NCBI GenBank assembly: GCA_019648995.1
Contig: BLXT01004662.1
Span: 429,795-450,591 of the forward strand
Origin: Plakobranchus ocellatus
Taxonomy: Eukaryota; Mollusca; Gastropoda; Plakobranchidae
Reading direction: 5' to 3'
Length of the DNA stretch: 20,797 nt
The notes beneath the pieces are model-generated. The model did not search any database and was not told where the DNA came from. It saw only the letters and a list, made by a program, of their open reading frames with translations. The stretch's first letter is position 1. Every line of letters begins with the position of its first letter. A program made the position numbers and the translations under genes. Below are positions 10,940 to 18,859 of this stretch, piece by piece.

Positions 10940-12573
10940 TCAGGCTTGATGTCCCCTCATGATATGTGAGTAAAAGCCGTATTTATTATGACATTGCTTT
11001 CCACAAACGTTGCACATAAATGGGTCTGTGTGACTATGACAGCCAACATGTATGGAAAATAAAACATCATCATCAAATGTAACACCACAAAAATAGCACC
11101 TTGTATCTATAACAGAGCCTGGTGTTCCAGATGCACCAGTGCTGCTTCCTCCTCCTGCACTGCTCACTGTCTCTGATTGAGTCCTTCCACCTATTTGTCG
11201 GCTGCTCCCACTCACAACACCTCCTCTTAAATTACTTGCCGAAATGATTTCACATTGAGTTTCTCGGTCCACTAAAACAGTCGTGCTTCTTTCATTCCTG
11301 CTACTGTTGTTTGAAAACCCCCCATGGGTCAAACTGCATGACTCTCGATGAGGTGGAAATTCTATCTTGATGAAGGGCATGGCACACTGAGAACTTACAC
11401 CACCTACAGCAGAACTTTGAACTAAGCTGCATGCATCTCCTCCACAACTTGAGGTTGTCACTGAATTGCTCAAAATGTTATCTCTGTTGATATGAGTATC
11501 CAGACGTGAACGATGCAATGGTGGAGGCTGTGGAGAACTTGCAGGATCATCACTACTCATATCCATACCAGACTCGCTGTCTAAAACATCTGACTGTCTA
11601 CAACTGTCTCGTCTAGATAAATGCTCTTTCTGGGTACTAGAGGGAAGGTCTTGGGCTATTCTGCTATCATGATGCCTATTATGATTTTGATGAATTGGTT
11701 CAGTCTTAACTTTAAAAAATCCACTTGGTCCAGTCATATGTCCCATTGAAGCATTTCCATTGTTTCCAGATGTAGCAGTAACATTATTGCTCCACAGACG
11801 CCTAAAATTATATCCATCTTCTGGTAGTTGTCCTCGATTGGTGGAAAGGGTTGCATTTTGTTGTGTGGCAGATGGTGCATGCCTATTGCCAGCCACCTGC
11901 ATAAAGAGACCAGTAGAAGTAGCAGAATTTCCAGGGTTTGTGTGAGCAGGAGTTATGAGATTTGACAACAGGGATTGCATGTAGTTAGCCATCTGTTGCT
12001 GCTGCTCCTCTGCTGAATAGTTTCTTAATAATGCAGATCCTTGAGGTGGATGCTGGAGACCTGCAGCAGGTAGATGGTGAGTTGCTGTGGGTCCTACTCC
12101 ATCTAATGGTGTAGGCATGTAAGTCGGTAGTCCCAATGTAGATGTTGCAGAAATTGGTTGAGCTGCTGGAGCTCTGGGTGGTGGGGCTATAGCAGAGGAG
12201 GGACCAAGGTTTATGGGTTGGTGACCAGTAACTGGGAGAATGAAATTGGCACCAGTTGATGTTTCTCTTCCATTGATCATTAAGTGACCCTGAAACTGTG
12301 GTTGATGAAGATGGTGTGAAGCAGCATCTAGCATGGAAACTTGATTTTGAGATGATGATCCAGATGCTCTTATGTTGGTAGCAGGCTGAGGATGAGGATG
12401 GTGACTCATGGTATGCTCTCTCATCCTTCTAATCTGAGAGGTGGAATAATCACACAAATTGCAGTGAATCAAATTAGGCTGATACTGGCGACTATGCATA
12501 CGTCTATGACGACGGTAGAATCGTGAATTATTGGTTACAAATCCACACAGACTGCATTTCATCATCTGCTCTG
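10940..12573 (-). CDS. Last coding exon: all four zinc fingers, linker, stop
   Basis: This exon encodes residues 334-877. Finger 1 is C340-C343-H356-H360; finger 2 is C371-C374-H387-H391. Both have C-x2-C-x12-H-x3-H spacing, joined by a 10-residue linker unlike the TGEKP type. A basic run RRHRRMHSR (354-362) may act as a nuclear localisation signal. Residues 393-820 are low-complexity (Ser, Pro, Gln, His, Gly), apart from a QQQQ-containing, probably helical patch at about 520-540. Two SUMO-consensus sites stand out: VKTE with K623 and IKIE with K736. Finger 3 is C826-C829-H842-H846; finger 4 is C854-C857-H870-H875, ending two residues before the C-terminus. The stop TGA is at 10940-10942. The exon is clearly richer in GC than its flanks, as expected for coding DNA. 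Using the second acceptor AG would start the exon at 12570 and delete one Ala. Confidence 0.88.
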
Positions 12574-14000
12574 CTGAAAATACAAAACATAGATATCATT
12601 TGGTAAGCAAGTAATTTTAAAAATAAATTATTCTTTAAAGAAAATACATGTAAAAATGGAAAAATTGTTAAATGGAAAAATACAAAATAGTCATTTTTCT
12701 CTGCTATGATGCAAATGCAAAACATAGATATCATTTGGTATGCAAGTAATATTAAAAATAAATTATTCTTTAAATGGCAATGTAAAAATGGTAAAATTGT
12801 TATATGGAAAAATAAAAAAATCTGAGTCATTTAAAATTGAGATGAAAAAATATTTTAGAATTCCTACATAGCTCTGGTCATCTATTTTGATCTCTTTTTA
12901 TTGTACAAAAAGTGATTTTGAATTAATAAGTTATTATTTTTCTTTGACAAAAAAAAATGCTCTACATTGTTCAGTGTCTTTTTTCTTTAAGTTTACTTAC
13001 CCCGTGAAAAGTCATGAAATTGAATGCTGAACATACATTTTGATGGGTCAGGTTGCTGATCATCTACACTAACAACGTCAACATTTGGAGAGGCAGTGCT
13101 AGAGCTTCTGTTTGCTGTTCTATCTGGTGAAATGTTAGATGCCAAAGGAGGGTTGCTATTTTGTTGCATGCTCAAGCGCATATTTGGTGGATGAGCAAAG
13201 CCACGGCCTGCAGGAAAAATAAAGCCACTGTTCCTTAGAACCTCATCCTTTTTTCTGGGGCTGGGTGCTAGGCGACCATCTCTGCGTGCATTTTCAGCCC
13301 GATCACTTTGTCGCGACCTGGACATAGCCAGAAGATCTATTTTCTTTATCTGTCTGTTATTACGAAAAGGGGATTGAGGTTGCTGATATGGCTCAGGTGC
13401 AGGTGTACAAGGAGGTGCAGAGGCAGTTGTTCGACCATCATCATTCTCATCATTAACATTGCTATTGACAATGACTGTTGATTCTCCAGCATGCGAAGTG
13501 TCTTGTGGCAAAGACAACTGTGGAAAACTTTGTAGTGAAGTAAATGTTGATGCACCAGGCAAAGTTGCTAATCTCTCTGACCTTCGACTCACTGGAGTTG
13601 ACGTGATGGGGTGAGCCTCTGTGTAAGTTGAAGACCCACAGACAAGACCAGTTGGCTGAGCTGAGGCTTGGGTAAAAAAGGGGCGAAAGGCAGATGTTGA
13701 TGAAGCTGAAAGAAGTAGCTCTCTTGGTGCAATTGGTGGGTGTGTTCTTTCTCCACCATTTGAATTATTCTTTAAGACGTTATCAGTAATATGGCATCCT
13801 GGTGAGGAATCAGGCAAAAGTGGGGAGTCAATCTGAGACTCTACATTAAGACTATTTTCAGCAGCTGCAGGTACCTGTGTTGAATTTGGCACTGCTGTAA
13901 CTACAGGAGAACATCTGTTAACTGATTCCACACTGTCCAGGTTGGATATTGAATCAGGCAGTGGTGAGACCTCATGAGGAGTGTCTCTCTCTTCTGACAT
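10940..14000 (-). CDS. Ikaros/Hunchback-type C2H2 zinc-finger transcription factor (two coding exons)
   Basis: The coding sequence joins 14000-13001 and 12573-10940 on the minus strand: 877 codons plus TGA. ATG at 13998-14000 is chosen because it has A at -3 and an in-frame TAA lies 12 nt before it. Splicing GGG|GTAAGT to TTTTCAG|CAGAG joins codons in phase 1 and leads straight into the fingers. Two C2H2 fingers lie at residues 340-360 and 371-391. Two more at 826-846 and 854-875 contain SIHVGCH and DPFMCNVCG, the signature of the C-terminal dimerisation fingers of Ikaros, Hunchback and TRPS1 proteins. In those families the N-terminal fingers bind DNA and the C-terminal pair binds partner molecules in the nucleus. 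A nuclear regulator of transcription is therefore inferred. Only two N-terminal fingers are present, against three or four in Ikaros or Hunchback, so the exact orthologue (Pegasus-like, Hunchback-like or a protostome-specific branch) is open. It could also be a lineage-specific member. Confidence 0.85.
12566..12835 (-). repeat. Tandem duplication (~135-bp units) spanning the intron's 3' splice site
   Basis: Two head-to-tail units, about 12566-12700 and 12701-12835, are roughly 85% alike by eye. Shared landmarks include ACATAGATATCATTTGGTA (12588-12606 and 12723-12741) and AATAAATTATTCTTTAAA. The unit next to the exon includes the polypyrimidine tract and true acceptor. In the other unit the matching bases read CATCATAGCAGAG on the minus strand, so the CAG acceptor is lost but one AG (12704-12705) survives. 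Period 135 is a multiple of three, which is why an artificial 100-codon frame with two similar halves runs through here. Confidence 0.85.
12570..12576 (-). promoter_or_regulatory. NAGNAG tandem 3' splice acceptor (CAGCAG)
   Basis: The minus strand reads TTTTCAGCAGAGCAG. Cutting after the first AG starts the exon at 12573 and gives Ser-Arg-Ala-Glu-Gln; cutting after the second starts it at 12570 and gives Ser-Arg-Glu-Gln. Both keep frame because the donor side leaves one G. The optional Ala lies six residues before the first Cys of finger 1. Confidence 0.75.
12574..13000 (-). other. Phase-1 intron, 427 bp
   Basis: The donor is GGG|GTAAGTAAA (GT at 13000-12999, a strong consensus) and the acceptor is TTTTCAG at 12576-12574. 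The interior is AT-rich and contains one extra copy of its own 3' end (see the tandem duplication). If unspliced, the frame hits TAA at 12993-12995, two codons after the donor. Confidence 0.85.
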
Positions 14001-14018
14001 TTTCAAAAATGTTTACCT
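13001..14018 (-). CDS. Start-codon exon: disordered N-terminal half
   Basis: The 3' splice site TTCATTCATCAG, preceded by a long T tract (minus strand, AG at 14020-14019), precedes the exon. This leaves 18 nt of 5' UTR (containing an in-frame TAA) before the ATG at 14000, so at least one non-coding exon must lie upstream. The exon encodes residues 1-333, rich in Ser, Pro, Asn and Thr with no finger. It contains a short acidic run DENDD (184-188) and a strongly basic segment at 213-251 (RNNRQIKK ... RRDGR ... RKK), a possible nuclear localisation or nucleic-acid contact region. Its last base (13001) is the first base of a split codon. No known domain is recognised, and assignment to the finger protein rests on the clean splice join and contiguous frame. 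Confidence 0.8.
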
Positions 14019-14344
14019 CTGATGAATGAAAAAAAAAGAATTATGTGAAGGAAATAAGAATATATTTTAATTAATACTTCAAAATATCAAATGACTTCAA
14101 GAATCCATTAAATTCGCTTCAAAATAATCAGTTTTTTTTCTCTTTCTCCTTGGTTTTGTATGTCTATAGTAGTCTGTCGTTTCTAAAGCATTTAAAAAAT
14201 CAACATCATGTCTTGAGTGTTGTTACAGTGACCTTACTTCTTAACATATCCTTTTTTCATAGCTTTTAAAATCGTAATCTGCATCTTCATGCTTTTCTGT
14301 TAAGGTCACAATTGCTTGTGTTATACTATCCATATCCCCATTAA

Positions 14345-14530
14345 ACACATTAGAATCCCTTGATTTCATTGAGTGGGTTTTTGTATCTAGCCAGTCCACA
14401 TCAGGTTGATCTCAGGCTTTAAGACCCTCCATCAGATAAGGGCGCCGATGGCAAGGCTTGAACCCGTGACAGAAGGGTCTCTGCAGATCTCAGGGCAGAT
14501 TCACAAGCCACTGTGCCATTGTTGACCCCC
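14345..14530 (-). mobile_element. tRNA-derived SINE-like element
   Basis: The minus strand carries a full RNA polymerase III internal promoter: box A TGGCACAGTGG (14518-14508) and, 42 nt on, box B GGGTTCAAGCC (14465-14455). Both fit the tRNA consensus. The flanking bases do not pair into an acceptor stem, so this is not a working tRNA gene but the head of a SINE. The GC-richer body continues to about 14345 (limit approximate). No poly(A) tail or target duplication could be fixed. Confidence 0.6.
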
Positions 14531-14878
14531 CCTTGACTTCACTTCCTGGAGTAAATATAACTAAGGAAAGCCATAACGTATCTCTGCTACATTCAAAACA
14601 AAGTCTTGTTGCAAAATCGCTTTGTGGCCCTTAACTAAGCCATGTTTCAATTTTTACAGATGCTAGTTATGTAGAAGATAGTACATATTAAAAGAGACCT
14701 GCTTTTTACAATTCAAATGCAACTTTAAAATTTGAAAAGCATCAATTTGTCTTAATGAAACATGTTCCATTCCCTTTGTGTCAAAGAAAGTTTAGAGATT
14801 AAAAAAAAAACAAATTTTAATACTTTTTTAAAAAAAAGTTTCTACATTTGCTCCTTATAATAGATCACTTCAACAATT
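14531..14878. other. AT-rich non-coding stretch upstream of the start exon
   Basis: No coding frame or RNA gene was seen. If the zinc-finger transcript starts further right, this is the intron before the start exon. Confidence 0.5.
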
Positions 14879-14909
14879 CCTCTTAAAAGACCATTTTAAG
14901 AGGTCTTTT
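14879..14909. repeat. Two overlapping, mutually exclusive perfect hairpins
   Basis: CCTCTTAAAA (14879-14888) pairs perfectly with TTTTAAGAGG (14894-14903) around a GACCA loop. AAAAGACC (14885-14892) pairs perfectly with GGTCTTTT (14902-14909). The stems share bases, so only one can form at a time. In a prokaryote this would resemble an attenuator, but here it sits in probable intron or intergenic DNA, and a function is not claimed. Confidence 0.6.
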
Positions 14910-14993
14910 TTTACAAAACTAAGAATCCAAACTATAGATTATATTCTTTCTGAAACTTCTTGACCTTCTTTAGATCTAAATCTGTCAGAAGTT

Positions 14994-15161
14994 AAATTCA
15001 GAGTTGGGCACAACTTCCCCCCAAAAAATCCGGAGAATGCCCATCTCAGCCCATTAGAGTGATCAAAAGATATACTATTTTACTGGTGCCTGAATTTCTA
15101 CGGCAGGGAAAAAAATTCCGGAATTCCGGAAAAATCCGAACAATGCCCATCTCTGCAAATT
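14994..15161. mobile_element. Small MITE-like element with subterminal repeats
   Basis: The left end AAATTCAGAGTTGGGCA (14994-15010) is the near reverse complement of the right end, TGCCCATCTCTGCAAAT (15144-15160), giving ~16-17-bp terminal inverted repeats with few mismatches. TTA on each side (14992-14994 and 15161-15163) may be the target duplication. Inside, AATGCCCATCTC is repeated at about 15036 and 15142, each preceded by an AAATCCG motif, and a perfect palindrome lies at 15116-15131. At ~170 bp with no ORF it would be non-autonomous. The superfamily is not assigned. Confidence 0.45.
15116..15131. repeat. 16-bp perfect palindrome TTCCGGAATTCCGGAA
   Basis: The sequence equals its own reverse complement over all 16 bases and has two CpGs, unusual in this AT-rich DNA. 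TTCCGGAA half-units resemble paired ETS- or STAT-like sites, but it lies within the candidate MITE and may simply be transposon structure. Confidence 0.9.
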
Positions 15162-15364
15162 TAGGTCTGAATCTAGAGCTTGATCTAAATATAGGATCTT
15201 GATTTACACCCTACTCATTTCTACCTCTACAGATCTAGGCTTACTCCTTGGTTCCTAGCCAATTCTGATTCAGAATTGCAGATGTTGATCTAGATCTAGC
15301 AGAGCTCTTGTTGCATTGCATATCTCGGTTTTAACCATAGTTTCATTGAGATTATTTTATAAGC

Positions 15365-16555
15365 CAAGTGTTGTGACACAGCTCTTGTCAATGAAAAATA
15401 CTGATAGATATTAGTAGATAGTTCTTGATTAACTCAATAGATCTTTATCGCTGCTTTTCAATTTACAAAACACTGAAATATTTCGGGAAAAGTGGTTAAC
15501 AAACCCTTCACAAGGTAGGTATATATTGCGGGATACTTTTCATTTTGCGGCACTCAATAAATTTCAATCATATCATATGATTTGTCAAAGCAAATAATTA
15601 ATTTCTCAATGTAATTCAGTCCAATTAATATTGACTCTTGCATCAATGGCATCATTTCACAAACTAAGTAGTTAATTTCTCAATTTAATTCAATTTAATA
15701 GACCTAGACTCTGGTATTTCTTTTAAAAAAACATTTTGAAGAAAAACATGAGAGGCAAACTTATAACACCAAAATCACATTAATAAGAAATCTTTTGAGT
15801 CAAATCTGGTAAAAAGAATACTGAAACTGTAAAAAATAGGATAAAATTTATCTCATTAGTGAGCATTTGTTTGGGAAAAAAAACCAACCAAAAAATAAGG
15901 AATTCTAATATTTTAAATTGCATAGTTTCAATTCTCAGGTGTGGTAAAAAGAATATTGTAACTTTTAAAATTACTGAACCAATTTTATTTCCATAAAATT
16001 TACCACTGTGCACAGTCAATAAAACGGAGCAAAAATGGCCAACATTTTCTTGATGAAACCAACAGTAGTAACAAAAGCACATACCTATTCTAATCTGTCA
16101 AATGATGACATCTAATTAAGACACTATTAGAAGAGAAGTGCATTTTTGAGTTAAGTCACTATGACTGTATTTAAATTAAAGTGGTTCCACAGTGAAGAAA
16201 TAGAAAACACAATGTTGTTTGACCTAAGTCACCATCACTACATTTAAACTAAAGTGCTTCCCATTGGGAAATCCTCCTTCTAAATTTTTTTTTTTCCATT
16301 GTGTATCTTAATCCTATCAATAATGTATGTTTAGATTGTTTTTAGAAGTAAGCATTGTAGTGGCACATTTCTTGTCAAACGAAAAATGCAATATTGATAG
16401 AAATACACTTGATAGATCTCAGTTGTTCATCTCTCAAATTCAGTAGTAAAATTTTCAGTGTAATTCAATCCAATAAGCACTAGTTTATTCCAGTAGGTCA
16501 TTAAAAAATCTTTTAAAATGAACACATTACAAGTGAACTTTACATTACAATATTG
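15365..16555. repeat. Diverged local duplications
   Basis: Several stretches repeat at low identity. TTAATTTCTCAAT..AATTCA occurs near 15598 and 15672 and again loosely near 16455. CTTGTCAA.GAAAAAT occurs near 15385 and 16372. TTTTAAAA..AACA followed by GAACTT/AAACTT..ACA..A occurs near 15722-15780 and 16510-16555. A clearer pair, starting TAAGTCAC.AT and running to AAAGTG.TTCC, lies at 16152-16190 and 16225-16262 (73-bp period). Together they suggest an old segmental or tandem duplication now heavily eroded. No coding content is recognised. Confidence 0.4.
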
Positions 16556-18100
16556 TCACCTTTCTATGCAGTTTTGTCTTTCACAGATTTCATCAAATTT
16601 TTTGGGAAGAAATCCTGCTATCTACTTGACAAGTGTGGAAAAAAATCCCAAACAGACAACAATGAAATGAAACTTAAAATTTACCTCTTTGGTGACCTTT
16701 TCACCTTTTTGGTGACCTTTGTAATTTGCGTCGACTAACCTACAGGGAAAAATAATTCTCTTACAGACCTATACATCCTATACATCTTGGCAATAATTGA
16801 ACATAATTTTTAAATTACATTATTGCTAAGCTTTTGGAAATAACATTTTTAAAATGTAAATCTCCTTAAATCTGGATCTAGGGGAGCACAATCCTCTCAA
16901 CTTTTGTTAAGGTGTGATGATACTGAGTTAATAAATAAGCAACAATTTTAATATTTTTAAAATTACTTTTTTGGAAATCAGTCGTGACCTGTACTGTGTG
17001 CTATTGATCATTACATTCACGTGACATAGTAAAGTAATAGAAATAGTCATCAATTGAAATATACAAATTTATTAGAGAGCCATCAACAGAAATTTAAGTT
17101 TATCATAGAGCCATAAATAATAAGATAAGAAAAGCTCTGAAATCTAAATAAAACTTTGCAATAACTGACAGACATTACTTTTCCACCTAAATCAAAAACC
17201 TTATGAGCCCTAATTACCAGTAAACTAGTTGAGAGAAAATTTCTTAGAGAAAACTACATACCAGGTCACCAGTGACCAAGCCCGCATCACTCAAAAAAAA
17301 ATCATGACCAGTTAGTAGCAGCACTTAGTCACCCCTGAAAGAGTGATTTCGCACCTTACACATTTTTTGTTTCCATTGGTTTACTGGTAGTCAGGGCTAT
17401 ACATACAACATTTAAAACTAGTTTTCTTGAATATCTCTGGACTATCAACAGCAGCTTAGGCAGAGTTCTTGGAAATTATCAGGAGTTAAGGGCTCAGAGG
17501 AGCAACCCTAGAAGCACAATTTAATATAAATGATATATATCTAGAATTGAACAACATGCCTAAAGAGTTGGTGGCTTATGGTGATAGTGTAGTAAATATG
17601 GGACTCGACATTGAACCATACACGGTGTTTAGGATGGAGAATCGCTGCCATTTCATGGATTCCCAGGACAAAAAAACTATTTCATAATCATAGAACAATG
17701 ATCACACAAATCAGAATAATTGTGCATTTCATTGTTTTGTCATATTCAAATAAAATTTAGGCCCCATTACTACCATGGATTTCTGAATGAAATGTCAGCC
17801 ATCTTTTATTCAAAGTGATTGTCTCAATCTAGTCAAAGTAGTCTGATCAATTCAGCTTAAGTTTGAGCAGTGGTCATTTTAATATTAGCCTTTATTTTGT
17901 CAAACAGAAAATTTCAAAGAGGATATAATGCCATATATGTTTTTTGCCTAGCCCGTATTCATAATTTTCATTGTAAGTTTTAAAAAAATGCATCCACAGA
18001 TCACAACATCTTTTGGAGAAGTTATGCCACTTCCAGGTTAAGGCTTTACCTTTTCTCGCTACAAAATTCTAACATTTCTCTGGATCTTGTCATCATGTGA
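16556..18100. other. AT-rich non-coding stretch
   Basis: No recognisable gene. It contains an exact 13-bp direct repeat TTTGGTGACCTTT (16688-16700 and 16708-16720) and a near-palindrome GGTCACCAGTGACC (17264-17277). The open frame at about 16553-16738 is a by-product of these repeats and lacks family resemblance. Confidence 0.5.
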
Positions 18101-18105
18101 CTGAT

Positions 18106-18168
18106 TAGCTCAGTAGTTACAGTTGATCAGTAAAGAGACAGTCAAGTGATGCCCAAGGGTTCAATTAC
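18106..18168 (+). mobile_element. tRNA-like pol III promoter (SINE head or tRNA relic)
   Basis: Box A TAGCTCAGTAG (18106-18116) and box B GGTTCAATTAC (18158-18168) are 41 nt apart on the plus strand, the spacing of tRNA-derived SINEs. The cloverleaf arms do not close convincingly, so a functional tRNA is unlikely. The sequence between the boxes is unlike the element at 14.4-14.5 kb, so it is a different family. Confidence 0.45.
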
Positions 18169-18466
18169 ACTCTCTGCACTTTCTATTACATATTTGTTTC
18201 TTAATGTGTGTATGCATTCTCTTCCAGCTTCCCAATTCATCGAAGAAAGCAATGGAAAAAGAGATAATCCAGAGGCAGATCCGGTCACTTTTAAATCTAC
18301 CTTCATCAGCTATTCTAGTATTGAAATGAAGAGTTCCAGGTTCAGTTATAATGCAAATGGTGATTCCTCACTCAATGTATCTTCAATTTTTCGCCCACAA
18401 GCTCTTGTGGAGGCTGCCATGCCTAACATCAATGTAGCAATGCTGATCTCACCCTCAGCTATATGA
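18149..18466 (+). other. Unrecognised open frame with acceptor-like site; possible exon or relic
   Basis: A 105-codon ATG frame runs to TGA at 18464-18466. Its start overlaps the tRNA-like element, so the ATG is probably not real. From about 18229, after a good plus-strand acceptor (TGCATTCTCTTCCAG), composition becomes less AT-rich and protein-like (ESNGKRDNPEADPVTFKS), and a second frame is also open for about 30 codons. No family is recognised and no partner exon was found. It may be a terminal exon of a plus-strand gene, or an old transposon piece. Confidence 0.15.
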
Positions 18467-18832
18467 GGGCACAAATATTAAAGAATATGCTCATCACTCG
18501 CAGAACCAGTCAGTCTAGTTTGAGGGTTTTTAAGGAGTGTCAGGAACAGATATTCTAAAGGGACCTTCACTCTAGGCCACCACCAGACCAGTGGACTACA
18601 AACAATACATTACTCTTCACTGCATTGCATGCTGATGAAGATAGATCTAGCAAACATTGGAAAAGAATTCTGTTTACGCAGATAGCTTTCAGCTATTCTG
18701 ATAAAAATGACTAAATGTGTGCGATTTTAGTCAATGTTGACAATTTTTTTAATTCGCCAACAATTAAATAATTTCGTTGAAAAAGAAGAGTATCTTTTAA
18801 AATTTCTTGAAAAAAAAAGATCACCTCTGCTC

Positions 18833-18858
18833 GCCATTTTGGATAATGACAGGTGAGT
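18833..18858. promoter_or_regulatory. YY1-like site with back-to-back candidate first exons
   Basis: The minus strand reads CCAAAATGGCGAGCAGAG, close to the YY1 promoter element AANATGGCG that often overlaps start codons. The plus strand across the same bases reads GCCATTTTGGATAATGACAG|GTGAGT, ending in a strong splice donor (GT at 18853). Either strand could carry a first exon. For the minus strand this could be a 5' exon of the zinc-finger gene, but the minus donor (GTGATC) is weak. No transcript evidence is available. Confidence 0.25.
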
Positions 18859-18859
18859 T

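Noticed and set aside
11760-11945. 61-codon plus-strand frame
   Set aside because: Antisense shadow of the finger exon; no family resemblance.
12528-12830. 100-codon minus-strand frame with two similar hydrophobic halves
   Set aside because: It is the 135-bp intronic duplication read in frame (135 is divisible by 3) plus out-of-frame exon bases; its start is not an ATG-based gene context and the composition is that of AT-rich intron.
13346-13555. 69-codon minus-strand frame (HQHLLHYKVF...)
   Set aside because: Lies inside the start-codon exon in a different frame; the real frame is open over the whole exon.
14001-14006. Extending the protein two codons upstream to a TTG (Met-Lys-Met-Ser)
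   Set aside because: TTG is not a credible start in a nuclear gene and ATG at 14000 follows with a good context; an in-frame TAA precedes both.
15780-16082. 100-codon minus-strand hydrophobic frame
   Set aside because: Phe/Ile-rich translation of AT-rich duplicated DNA; no signal or domain pattern that persists.
17264-17277. Nuclear-receptor type palindrome GGTCACCAGTGACC
   Set aside because: Half-sites resemble AGGTCA/TGACC but the site is isolated, short and without promoter context.
18106-18168. Functional tRNA gene
   Set aside because: Boxes A and B are present but acceptor and anticodon arms do not close, and no clear anticodon loop is seen.
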